DNA of 28,758 nucleotides from Muribaculaceae bacterium (GTDB taxonomy: Bacteria > Bacteroidota > Bacteroidia > Bacteroidales > Muribaculaceae). Below, piece after piece: positions 8,286 through 16,192 of this stretch. The DNA is taken from contig VSPO01000035.1 in assembly GCA_009775375.1 (NCBI GenBank), forward strand, positions 1 to 28,758. The letters are read 5' to 3'. A program made the position numbers and the translations under genes. The notes under the pieces were generated by a model. That model had not been told where the DNA came from. It worked only from the letters and a program-made list of their open reading frames with translations, and made no database searches. The stretch's first letter is position 1. Each line of letters begins with the position of its first letter.

Positions 8286-8888
8286 ATGAAAAGGGTAACT
8301 ATCAAAGACATTGCGAATCATCTGTGCTTATCTCCCTCAACGGTGTCTCGAGCACTTGCCGACGACAAGAACATTCGTCAGGAGACAAAGGATATCGTGT
8401 TCAAGGCGGCAGATGATCTTGGGTACAGGCGCAACCGACTCGCCGTCAGCCTAAGGAGCGGTCGCACAAATATAATCGGGGTGGTGGTTGACCAGATGGT
8501 TGACCGCTCGACCCTTCATATCCTTGCCGGAGCTGAGCGTCTGCTGCACAACAAGGGGGTGAGCATGATGGTGGCCAACTCGGAGGGTAGCCATGAAAGG
8601 GAGAGAGACAACCTGACAATGATGAACGATGCCTTGGTTGACGGCATGATTGTTGCGGTGTGCGATTTAGAGAAAAATAGAGATGTCTATCTTTCGCTTA
8701 AAAGAAACGGGATGTCGCTTGTCTTCCTGCACATGCACCCTCAGGGGATAATAGCGTCTTCGGTCAGGCACGCCGACGATGTAGAGAGTCCGGACTATTA
8801 CAAGCTTGGAGAGAAAGGTGCGGAGCTTCTTTTGAATATGCTTGACAACCCTTCCGCCCCGACAGAAAAGGTAGATATCGAAGGATAG
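8286..8888 (+). CDS. LacI-family regulator with internal deletion
   Basis: The first 60 residues form a complete LacI-type helix-turn-helix and hinge: VTIKDIANHLCLSPSTVSRALADDKNIR, then LGYRRNRLAVSLRSGRTNIIGVVV. The N-terminal part of the sugar-binding domain follows to about residue 150 (ALVDGMIVAVCDLEKNRDVYLSLKRNGMSLVF). The remaining residues, YKLGEKGAELLLNMLDNPSAPTEKV, resemble the extreme C-terminus of LacI proteins. Family members have about 335-345 residues and this one has 200, so roughly 130-140 residues of the central ligand-binding core appear to be missing in frame near residues 153-165. DNA binding may persist, but normal effector sensing is unlikely. The upstream operators suggest autoregulation. 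It could be a decaying gene. Confidence 0.75.
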   Translation: MKRVTIKDIANHLCLSPSTVSRALADDKNIRQETKDIVFKAADDLGYRRNRLAVSLRSGRTNIIGVVVDQMVDRSTLHILAGAERLLHNKGVSMMVANSEGSHERERDNLTMMNDALVDGMIVAVCDLEKNRDVYLSLKRNGMSLVFLHMHPQGIIASSVRHADDVESPDYYKLGEKGAELLLNMLDNPSAPTEKVDIEG

Positions 8889-8993
8889 GCAGATCCTGGG
8901 AAAGGATTATGCGCTATTAAATAAGCTATTTCGATTGCTTAACTATGATTCTTGTTTTGCTCGGTTTGTATTACTAAGTAATCTTCAAAAAAC

Positions 8994-9119
8994 AACTTGG
9001 TAAAATTTATTCGTCTTTCCGGTGATTTATATTTCATCTTTTAGTTACATACCTCGGTATGCACCAGCAAGATGAATTATAAATCCCACGAAAATCCTTC
9101 ATAAATTTTTTACCAACTT
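8994..9119. repeat. 126-bp imperfect palindrome A
   Basis: The two halves are imperfect reverse complements centred at about 9054/9055. From the apex outward: CATACC/GGTATG; a 7-base internal loop; 9024-9040 with 9069-9085 (16 of 17 paired); a weakly paired part; ATTTAT (9005-9010) with ATAAAT (9101-9106); and TTGGTAAA (8997-9004) with its complement at 9109-9116, offset by a 2-base bulge. There is no open frame. It looks like a MITE-like or REP-like hairpin element, or a very long structured leader. No target-site duplication is obvious. Confidence 0.65.
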
Positions 9120-9131
9120 ATTTTTTACGAT

Positions 9132-9297
9132 TAAGTAAGTGTTCAGATTATTCCTATACATGTCTTATCCAATCTGAGCGCTGGATTTCAACCCGTGATT
9201 CAGTTATGATGGAACCCCATCACGCCATCATCACAAGTCGAAATCCCGTCCCTCATATTGGCAATCCATATATAGGAATAATCTGAACACTTACTTA
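9132..9297. repeat. 166-bp MITE-like element with 27-bp perfect terminal inverted repeats
   Basis: Bases 9132-9158 (starting TAAGTAAGTGTTCAG) are exactly complementary to 9271-9297, a 27-bp inverted repeat, with three more pairs after one mismatch. The interior continues as a weaker palindrome: CCAATCTGAG mirrors CCAATATGAG, and the GATTTC-nn-GTGAT region mirrors a similar block on the other half. The element is noncoding, lies 12 bases after palindrome A and ends about 100 bases before the AAA-ATPase gene. The architecture is that of a non-autonomous miniature element; no transposase is present and the flanks show no clear target duplication. Confidence 0.7.
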
Positions 9298-9363
9298 CTA
9301 ACTTTCTTCTAAAGAAAAATAAATTGTTTATGCTGCCGGTGTATAAATCTCAGAATTTTTATC

Positions 9364-9371
9364 TAAATTTG
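9364..9371 (+). promoter_or_regulatory. possible -7 element for the AAA-ATPase gene
   Basis: TAAATTTG matches TAnnTTTG and lies 24 bases before the start codon. No good TTTG is seen about 20 bases upstream, and the leader would be very short, so this is tentative. Confidence 0.35.
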
Positions 9372-9395
9372 AAGGCAATTACATAAGAAAGCGAT

Positions 9396-10949
9396 ATGGA
9401 GAAGAAAGTGATATACCCGGTGGGAGAGCAATCATTTGAAAGTCTGCGTAAGCGGGATTGCCTGTATGTGGACAAGACTCAGTTTTTAGAAAGGCTTCTT
9501 GACAGGGGAAGCAAGTATTATTTCCTGGCAAGACCTCGGAGATTTGGGAAGAGCCTGTTCCTTTCGATGATGAAGGCTTTCTTCGAAAGGGAGAGAGAAC
9601 TTTTCAAAGGCCTTTACGCCGACAACATGGACTGGGATTGGGAGCGGCATCCGGTGCTTTACCTTGACCTGAACATTGGGTCATACAGCGAACCGACAGC
9701 CCTTTCCAGTGTTCTGGAAGCAAAAATGGTAGATTGGGAAAGTGCATATGGCATCACGCCTCGCTCGAAAGATTTTTCTGTAAGGTTTAGCGATATTATT
9801 AAGGCTGCTTATGAAAAAACGGGCAAGGGAGTCATCATACTTGTTGATGAGTATGACAAGCCGTTGGTCAACAACCTTCACGACGAGGAGAAATTCATCA
9901 GCTTCCGCAATCAACTGACCGCCGTCTACGCAAATTTCAAAAGCAGCGCAGAATACATCCGTCTCGTGTTCTTGACAGGGGTAAGCCGGTTCGCCCATCT
10001 TTCTGTGTTCTCCGGACTCAACAACATCACCGACATATCCTTCCTCGATGAATTCTCCGACATCTGCGGGATAACCGAGGGGGAGCTTGCATCCAACTTC
10101 CAGACGGGAATGAAAGAGATAGCACGGAAATACGGCAATACACCTGAACAGGTTCATGCCGACCTCAAGCAACGGTATGACGGTTATCATTTCTCTAAAG
10201 CAAGCGAGGACATCTACAATCCATATTCCCTTCTCAATGTAATGGAGAGTAAAGAGTTCAACAATTATTGGATAAAGTCGGGTGTCCCGACATTGCTTGA
10301 ACAGCAGATCCGACGGTTTGACGTTGACCTGGAGGAACTTTTCGAGGCAGAGTGCAGTCGGGACATGCTGACCGGTCTTGATTTCGATTCCCCCGAGCCG
10401 ATCGCGCTCCTCTACCAGACCGGCTATCTTACAATAAAATCATATTCGTCGGGAATTTTCACTCTTGGCCTACCCAATGAGGAGGTCAAGCAGGGGTTCC
10501 TTGGTTATCTTCTTCCGAAATACGCAACCGTCAAGAGAGGCGACACCTCGTTTTACGTGGAGAAATTCGCCAAAGATTTGCGCAATGGCGACATCGACTC
10601 CTTCATGAAAAGGCTTCAGAGCATGTTCTCGTCTGTATCTTATCAGATGGAGATGGACAGCGAAAAGAACCTCCACAACGCAATGTTGATGCTTTCCATA
10701 CTGTTGGGCATGAAAGTAAGAACGGAATACGAGACCTCGGCCGGACGTATTGACCTCTTTCTTGTCACAGAAAGCTACTACTACATCATAGAGCTTAAGA
10801 TCGACAAGTCGGCGCGGGCCGCCCTCGAACAAATCAACGCCAAGGACTATGCTCTTCCCTTCGCCGTGGACGAACGCCGGATAATCAAGGTCGGCGTCAA
10901 CTTCTCAACCAAGACCCGCACGATTGACGGATGGGAAGTGGAATATTGA
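9396..10949 (+). CDS. AAA-ATPase-like / PD-(D/E)XK nuclease-domain protein
   Basis: This 517-residue protein combines an N-terminal AAA-ATPase-like domain (PF09820 type) with a C-terminal PD-(D/E)XK nuclease-like domain (PF08011 type). Visible ATPase motifs are the P-loop-like ARPRRFGKS (45-53), Walker B VIILVDEYD (147-154) and a sensor-like LTGVSR (193-198). The nuclease motif is complete: Asp453 in GRIDLF, then Glu466 and Lys468 in IIELK. The family is highly multicopy in gut Bacteroidetes and has no settled function; links to mobile DNA or defence are suspected only. A purine-rich AAGAAAG precedes the ATG. It stands alone between two palindromic elements and the threonine operon and appears full length, with no frameshift. 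Confidence 0.88.
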   Translation: MEKKVIYPVGEQSFESLRKRDCLYVDKTQFLERLLDRGSKYYFLARPRRFGKSLFLSMMKAFFERERELFKGLYADNMDWDWERHPVLYLDLNIGSYSEPTALSSVLEAKMVDWESAYGITPRSKDFSVRFSDIIKAAYEKTGKGVIILVDEYDKPLVNNLHDEEKFISFRNQLTAVYANFKSSAEYIRLVFLTGVSRFAHLSVFSGLNNITDISFLDEFSDICGITEGELASNFQTGMKEIARKYGNTPEQVHADLKQRYDGYHFSKASEDIYNPYSLLNVMESKEFNNYWIKSGVPTLLEQQIRRFDVDLEELFEAECSRDMLTGLDFDSPEPIALLYQTGYLTIKSYSSGIFTLGLPNEEVKQGFLGYLLPKYATVKRGDTSFYVEKFAKDLRNGDIDSFMKRLQSMFSSVSYQMEMDSEKNLHNAMLMLSILLGMKVRTEYETSAGRIDLFLVTESYYYIIELKIDKSARAALEQINAKDYALPFAVDERRIIKVGVNFSTKTRTIDGWEVEY

Positions 10950-11007
10950 AATGTGGTTGATTGGATGGTCGGGATTTGACATTTTGTGGAGGGATTGGGG
11001 GGAAATA

Positions 11008-11038
11008 TTGCCAGATTGAAGTAATTTTACTAATTTTG
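11008..11038 (+). promoter_or_regulatory. promoter of the threonine operon
   Basis: TTG at 11008-11010 and TAATTTTG at 11031-11038 are spaced by 20 bases and match the Bacteroidetes -33/-7 pattern. Transcription would start near 11,045, after the earliest in-frame ATG at 10,961, which supports the later thrA start. Confidence 0.65.
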
Positions 11039-11081
11039 GCAAATATTTCTTATATTGAAATCGTTTATTCTTTTTCTTGTT

Positions 11082-11116
11082 TAAGCTTTGGCCGGATTTT
11101 TGGCGGCTTTAGCTTA
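11082..11116 (+). promoter_or_regulatory. leader hairpin abutting the thrA ribosome-binding site
   Basis: TAAGCT (11082-11087) pairs with AGCTTA (11111-11116) and GCCG (11091-11094) with CGGC (11104-11107), separated by a 3x3 internal loop and capped by a 9-base loop. GGGAGGAG (11117-11124) follows directly, so folding could affect translation start. No leader peptide rich in Thr or Ile codons precedes it. Confidence 0.4.
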
Positions 11117-11137
11117 GGGAGGAGTCATTTTATTTTT

Positions 11138-13585
11138 ATGGCAGCAGCGATGAAAGTAATGAAGTTTGGAGGCACCTCGGTCGGCACCGTCGAGAGCCTT
11201 AGAAACGTGAAAAAGATAGTGGAGGAAACTCCGGGACGCAAGGTGGTGGTGGTCTCCGCCCTCGGCGGCATCACCGACTTGTTGATATCCACGGCCAAGC
11301 TCGCCGTGGCCGACGACATAACGTATCTCGATTCCTATGCACGGATAGTGGAACGCCATCTGACAGTGGTCAACGGCATCGTGCCCCAGGCCCGCAGGGA
11401 ATCGACAGAGATGCTCGTGAAGATGATGCTTGACGAACTCGGCAACATCTATAAGGGAGTCATGCTTCTCCACGACCTGTCGCCCAGGGCCTTGAACATC
11501 ATCGTCAGCTACGGGGAGAGGCTTTCGAGCGTCATCGTGGCAAACATAATAAAAGGAGCCACCCATTTCGACTCCCGCTCCTTCATCCGCACGAAAAAGA
11601 CCCTCAACGGGCCAGACATACTCGACTCGGAGCTTACGAACAGCCTTATCCAGCAGGACGTATGCTCCTACGACTGGCACACAGCCGTCATGGGAGGATT
11701 CCTCGCCACCGACGCCAACGGGGAGGTCACCAACCTCGGGCGCGGCGGAAGCGACTACACCGCCGCCATCATGGCCGCCGCCCTCGACGCGGAAGTGCTG
11801 GAGATATGGACAGACGTGGACGGCTTCATGACCGCCGACCCCAGAATCATCGACAACGCCTACGTCATCGAGGAGCTATCCTTCACCGAGGCCATGGAGC
11901 TTTGCAACTTCGGCGCGAAGGTGATTTACCCTCCGACGATTTACCCCGTCTATCACAAGAATATCCCTATCCTTGTGAAGAACACCTTCAATCCATCCGC
12001 CCCCGGCACGAAAATATGCAGCCACCCGGCCCATGCCCAGAAACCCATCAAGGGAATCTCTTCCATCAACGACACATGCCTCGTCACGATCACCAGCCTT
12101 TGCATGGTCGGCGTGATAGGCGTGAACTCCAGAATCTTCAATGCTCTCACCAAGCAGGGAGTCAGCGTCTTCCTTGTCTCCCAGGCCGCGAGTGAGAACA
12201 ACACCACCATCGCCGTCAGGAATGCCGACGCCGATCTGGCCGTGGCCACCCTGAAGGATGAATTCGCTTCGGAACTCGCCTCCGGAATGTTTAACGACAT
12301 CGTGGCCGAGCGCAACCTCGCCACCGTGGCCGTTGTCGGAGAGAACATGAAGCATACGACCGGCCTTGCCGGAAAACTCTTCAACACCGTGGGGCGCAAC
12401 GGCATCAACGTCATCGCCTGTGCCCAAGGAGCGTCGGAGACCAACATCTCCTTCGTCATCGACCACAAGAGCCTTCGGAAGGCCCTCAACGTGATTCATG
12501 ACTCATTTTTCCTGTCGGAATGCCAGGTGCTCAACGTCTTCATCACCGGAATCGGCAACGTCGGCAGCAGCCTGCTGAGCCAGATTTCAAAACAGCAAGA
12601 CAAGCTTCTGAAAGAGAAGAACCTGCGGCTCAACGTCGTCGGGATAGCCTCAAGCAAGAGGGCAGTGTTCAACCGCGACGGCATCGACATCACGCGCTAC
12701 CGCACCCTGCTTCAGGAGGAGGGAATCGAGGCCACTCCCGAAATGATAAAAAGGGAGATCCTGAAGATGAACATATTCAATTCCGTCTTCGTGGATTGCA
12801 CCGCTTCGCCCGATATCGCCGGCCTCTACCAAGACCTTCTCGAACACAACGTCAGCGTAGTGGCAGCCAACAAGATAGCGGCATCGGGACCGTATGAGTC
12901 ATACAGGAAACTAAAGGAGACGGCCAGGAGGAAAGACGTGAAATATCTTTTCGAGACCAACGTCGGCGCCGGCCTGCCCATCATCAACACCATCAACTCC
13001 CTCATAAATTCGGGCGACCGCATCCTCAAGATCGAGGCCGTCGTTTCGGGCACCCTCAATTATATCTTCAACGTCCTCGCCTCCGACGTGCCGTTGAGCC
13101 GGGCCGTGGAGATGGCGAAAGAGGCAGGCTACTCCGAGCCCGACCCGCGCATCGACCTTAGCGGAAAGGACGTAATACGCAAGCTCGTCATCCTTGCCCG
13201 CGAGGCAGGATACAAAGTGGAGCAGGAGGATGTAGACAAGCAGCTCTTCATTCCCGATGCACTGATGGAGGGGAGGGCGGAAGACTTTATAGGCAACCTC
13301 AAACAGCTCGACAGCGAATTTGAGCTGAAAAGGGCAGAGGCAGAGGCCAAAGGGGAGCATTTCCGTTTCGTCGCATCATTCGACAACGGAGTGCTCAGCG
13401 TCGGCCTGCGCCGCGTCGGCTCCGACCATCCTTTCTACAACCTCGCCGGAAGCAACAACGTGATCCTTCTGACGACGGAACGCTACAAGGAATTCCCCAT
13501 GGTGATAAAAGGCTACGGAGCCGGAGCCGAGGTCACGGCTGCCGGAGTCTTCGCCGACCTCATAAGCATAGCAAATATAAGATGA
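11138..13585 (+). CDS. thrA: bifunctional aspartokinase / homoserine dehydrogenase
   Basis: The enzyme carries out the first step (aspartate phosphorylation) and the third step (aspartate semialdehyde to homoserine) of the threonine branch. From the ATG at 11138 it has 815 residues, close to E. coli ThrA (820). The aspartokinase starts at once with VMKFGGTSVGT (K9-S14) and contains the GRGGSDYTAA and EIWTDVDGFMTADPR motifs. ACT regulatory domains occupy the middle. Homoserine dehydrogenase begins with ITGIGNVGSS (Gly471, Gly473, Gly476) and includes VAANKIA and ETNVGAGLPII. The frame is open to 10961, but that upstream extension overlaps the promoter and lacks family sequence. GGGAGGAG lies 13 bases before the chosen start. 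Its stop overlaps the next start (ATGA). Confidence 0.95.
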   Translation: MAAAMKVMKFGGTSVGTVESLRNVKKIVEETPGRKVVVVSALGGITDLLISTAKLAVADDITYLDSYARIVERHLTVVNGIVPQARRESTEMLVKMMLDELGNIYKGVMLLHDLSPRALNIIVSYGERLSSVIVANIIKGATHFDSRSFIRTKKTLNGPDILDSELTNSLIQQDVCSYDWHTAVMGGFLATDANGEVTNLGRGGSDYTAAIMAAALDAEVLEIWTDVDGFMTADPRIIDNAYVIEELSFTEAMELCNFGAKVIYPPTIYPVYHKNIPILVKNTFNPSAPGTKICSHPAHAQKPIKGISSINDTCLVTITSLCMVGVIGVNSRIFNALTKQGVSVFLVSQAASENNTTIAVRNADADLAVATLKDEFASELASGMFNDIVAERNLATVAVVGENMKHTTGLAGKLFNTVGRNGINVIACAQGASETNISFVIDHKSLRKALNVIHDSFFLSECQVLNVFITGIGNVGSSLLSQISKQQDKLLKEKNLRLNVVGIASSKRAVFNRDGIDITRYRTLLQEEGIEATPEMIKREILKMNIFNSVFVDCTASPDIAGLYQDLLEHNVSVVAANKIAASGPYESYRKLKETARRKDVKYLFETNVGAGLPIINTINSLINSGDRILKIEAVVSGTLNYIFNVLASDVPLSRAVEMAKEAGYSEPDPRIDLSGKDVIRKLVILAREAGYKVEQEDVDKQLFIPDALMEGRAEDFIGNLKQLDSEFELKRAEAEAKGEHFRFVASFDNGVLSVGLRRVGSDHPFYNLAGSNNVILLTTERYKEFPMVIKGYGAGAEVTAAGVFADLISIANIR

Positions 13586-14799
13586 TGAAACATATAATAA
13601 TACTCGGAGACGGCATGGCCGACGAGCCCTGCCCCGAACTTGGCGGCATGACCCCCATAGAGGCCGCCGACACCCCGGCACTCGACCTGCTTGCCCTGAA
13701 AGGGCGCAGCGGGTTGCTCTCTACCGTGCCCGACGGCTATTCGCCGGGCAGCGAGATCGCCCATCTTTCCCTTCTCGGCTACGACCTCGACAAGGTTTTC
13801 GAGGGGCGTGGAGTGCTTGAGGCCGCGAGCATGGGGGTTGACATCGCCCCCGGCGAGATGGCGATGCGCTGCAACCTCATCTGCATCGCCCCTGACGGCA
13901 CCATAAAGAACCATTCCGCCGGCCACATAACGAGCGAGGAGGCCTCGGAGCTGATAGACGCCCTGAGTGAGGGGCTGGCCGACGGCAGGGCAACATTCCA
14001 CAGCGGCGTCAGCTATCGCCATCTCTTGAAAATAAAGAACGGCGACAAGAGAATCGACTGCACGCCGCCTCACGACGTGCCGGGCACGCCGGCAAGCGAC
14101 GTGATGGTGAAGTCCCTTGTGGAGGAGGCCAGGGAGACCGCCGACTATATCAATAACCTGATACTGAAATCGCAGGAGATTTTGGCGAACCATCCCGTCA
14201 ACAAAAGGCGCGAGGCGGCAGGGAAAGACCCCGCCAACAGCATATGGCCCTGGAGCCCCGGATATAAGCCTGCAATGAAAAGCATGGCAGAACTGTTTGG
14301 AATCGGGGAGGGATGCGTCATCTCCGCAGTTGACTTGATAAATGGAATCGGCGTTTACGCCGGACTCAGGCCGATAGCAGTGGAGGGTGCCACCGGACTT
14401 TACGACACCAACTACGAAGGGAAGCTTAAAGCAGCCCTCGACGCACTCCGCAACGGCGCGGATTTCGTCTTCCTCCACATCGAGGCAAGCGACGAGGCCG
14501 GGCACGAGGGGGACGCCATCCTGAAAAAGCAGACAGTGGAGAACCTCGACCACAGAATCGTCGGACCTTTGCTGAAAGCCCTGGAGAGCTTCGGCGAGGA
14601 GGTGGCCGTGGCGTTGCTTCCGGATCATCCCACCCCTTGCAACATCCGCACCCACAGCTCAGCGCCCGTGCCATTCGTCGTCATGCGCGACGACATAATT
14701 CCCGACGCAGTCACTGCCTATTCGGAGAGAGCATGCGCCGCCGGAGGCTACGGACTCATGAAAGGGGATGAATTTATAAAGGAATTCCTGCAGGGATGA
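13582..14799 (+). CDS. ApgM-family protein, proposed homoserine kinase
   Basis: By sequence this 405-residue protein belongs to the cofactor-independent phosphoglycerate mutase (archaeal ApgM) branch of the alkaline phosphatase superfamily. Visible metal-site and catalytic motifs are ILGDGMAD (Asp10), PGSEIAHLSLLGYD with probable nucleophile Ser57, HIEASDEAGHEGD (Asp304, His308), LLPDHPTP (Asp348, His349) and His358. It overlaps thrA by 4 bases and is followed by thrC, exactly the place of thrB, while no GHMP-type homoserine kinase is present. The TIGRFAM family for this subgroup is named proposed homoserine kinase for this reason. Homoserine phosphorylation is therefore the likely role; true mutase activity is the alternative. 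Confidence 0.85.
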   Translation: MMKHIIILGDGMADEPCPELGGMTPIEAADTPALDLLALKGRSGLLSTVPDGYSPGSEIAHLSLLGYDLDKVFEGRGVLEAASMGVDIAPGEMAMRCNLICIAPDGTIKNHSAGHITSEEASELIDALSEGLADGRATFHSGVSYRHLLKIKNGDKRIDCTPPHDVPGTPASDVMVKSLVEEARETADYINNLILKSQEILANHPVNKRREAAGKDPANSIWPWSPGYKPAMKSMAELFGIGEGCVISAVDLINGIGVYAGLRPIAVEGATGLYDTNYEGKLKAALDALRNGADFVFLHIEASDEAGHEGDAILKKQTVENLDHRIVGPLLKALESFGEEVAVALLPDHPTPCNIRTHSSAPVPFVVMRDDIIPDAVTAYSERACAAGGYGLMKGDEFIKEFLQG

Positions 14800-14835
14800 A
14801 TATTACCTGCCGACTTACTGACAAGAAGCATTACA

Positions 14836-16143
14836 ATGAAATATAGAAGCACAACAGGAAAAGCCCCTATGGTCTCCCTGGAGGAGGCCGTAGTGAAAGG
14901 GCTCGCTCCCGACAGGGGGCTTTACATGCCGGAGCGTCTGCCGCGCCTTCCGGAGGAATTTTTCCGCAGATTGCCGGAGATGTCATTGCCGGAGATGGCC
15001 GTGGAAGTGGCCACCGCACTTTTCGGCGAGGATGTTGACGCAGAGAAACTTAAAGCCCTCACGGAGGAGACGCTCGATTTCCCCATTCCCCTCGTCAAGG
15101 CCGCCGACGGGAAATACTCCCTCGAACTCTTCCACGGCCCGACCCTTGCCTTCAAGGATGTCGGAGCCCGCTTCATGGCGCGTCTGCTCGGCTATTTCAA
15201 CCGCGACAACAAAGATCGCACAGTCAACGTGCTCGTAGCCACGTCGGGCGACACAGGCAGCGCGGTGGCCAACGGATTTCTCGGCGTGGAGGGCGTGCGC
15301 GTCTTCGTGCTCTATCCCAAAGGGAAGGTCAGCCGGATTCAGGAATCGCAGTTCACGACGCTTGGCCAAAACATAGAGGCCCTTGAGATCGACGGCTCTT
15401 TCGACGACTGCCAGGCACTCGTGAAGCAAGCGTTCCTTGACAAGGAATTGAACGAGAAGATGATGCTGACCTCCGCCAATTCAATCAACGTGGCCCGTTT
15501 CCTCCCCCAAATGTTCTATTACTTCCACGCCTGGGCACAATTGGCCCGGACAGGCGCGGATATGGAGAATGTAGTGGTGTGCGTTCCGAGCGGCAACTTC
15601 GGAAACATCACGGCCGGACTCATAGCAAAGCGAATGGGATTGCCGATCAAGCGATTCATCGCCGCCAACAATGCCAACGACGTCTTTTATGAATATCTCG
15701 TGACCGGGGAATACCGTCCGCGCCATTCCGTGCAGACTATAGCCAACGCCATGGACGTGGGCGATCCCAGCAACTTTGCCCGCGTGCTCGACCTCTATGG
15801 CAACGACCACGCTGCCATAACTGCAGAAATCTCCGGCTGCACCTACACCGACAAGGAGATAGCCTCCACGATGAGGCAGACCCTCGAAGAGGAGGGTTAT
15901 CTACTTGACCCCCACGGAGCCGTGGCATTCAGGGCATTGACTGAATATCTCAAGCCCGGAGAGACCGGGATATTCCTGGAGACCGCCCATCCGGCCAAAT
16001 TTAAGGAGACGGTGGAGGGAATCACCGGCAAGGAGGTGGAGATTCCCGCTCCGCTTGCCGCCTTTATGAAAGGGGAGAAGAGGAGCGTGCCGCTGGCAGC
16101 TGATTTCGATGAATTTAAGGGATTTCTTATTTCGAAGGCTTGA
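14836..16143 (+). CDS. thrC: threonine synthase
   Basis: This PLP enzyme converts O-phosphohomoserine to threonine, the last step of the pathway. The 435-residue protein shows the long threonine synthase architecture. An N-terminal domain begins KYRSTTGKAP. The cofactor lysine is Lys107 in FHGPTLAFKDVGARF. The phosphate-binding region has VATSGDTGSAVANGF, and PSGNFGNITAG follows downstream. It begins 36 bases after the proposed homoserine kinase gene and is the last gene of the operon, which ends at a strong terminator. Confidence 0.96.
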   Translation: MKYRSTTGKAPMVSLEEAVVKGLAPDRGLYMPERLPRLPEEFFRRLPEMSLPEMAVEVATALFGEDVDAEKLKALTEETLDFPIPLVKAADGKYSLELFHGPTLAFKDVGARFMARLLGYFNRDNKDRTVNVLVATSGDTGSAVANGFLGVEGVRVFVLYPKGKVSRIQESQFTTLGQNIEALEIDGSFDDCQALVKQAFLDKELNEKMMLTSANSINVARFLPQMFYYFHAWAQLARTGADMENVVVCVPSGNFGNITAGLIAKRMGLPIKRFIAANNANDVFYEYLVTGEYRPRHSVQTIANAMDVGDPSNFARVLDLYGNDHAAITAEISGCTYTDKEIASTMRQTLEEEGYLLDPHGAVAFRALTEYLKPGETGIFLETAHPAKFKETVEGITGKEVEIPAPLAAFMKGEKRSVPLAADFDEFKGFLISKA

Positions 16144-16151
16144 ATTCTGCC

Positions 16152-16192
16152 AAAAAAGGCCCCGCGATTAAGAAAATCGCGGGGCTTTTTTT
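16152..16192. terminator. bidirectional terminator between thrC and the aminotransferase gene
   Basis: GCCCCGCGATT (16159-16169) pairs with AATCGCGGGGC (16175-16185) around a 5-base loop. It is flanked by a run of six A on the left and seven T on the right. It therefore fits an intrinsic terminator for thrC on + and, read on -, for the convergent aminotransferase gene. Confidence 0.92.

Noticed and set aside
8994..9297. Retron or group II intron RNA
   Set aside because: The long hairpins suggested it, but no reverse transcriptase or intron-domain sequence is present nearby.
8994..9297. Invertible promoter switch
   Set aside because: There are inverted repeats, but no invertase gene and no clear promoter between the 27-bp arms; strain reads in both orientations would be needed.
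10961..11137. N-terminal extension of thrA from an earlier ATG
   Set aside because: The extension overlaps the predicted promoter and leader hairpin and has no aspartokinase sequence; the ATG at 11138 has a GGGAGGAG site and gives the family length.
13513..14655. 380-codon antisense frame opposite the ApgM-like gene
   Set aside because: It is a shadow of a GC-biased gene with clear motifs on the + strand; its own translation shows no family features.
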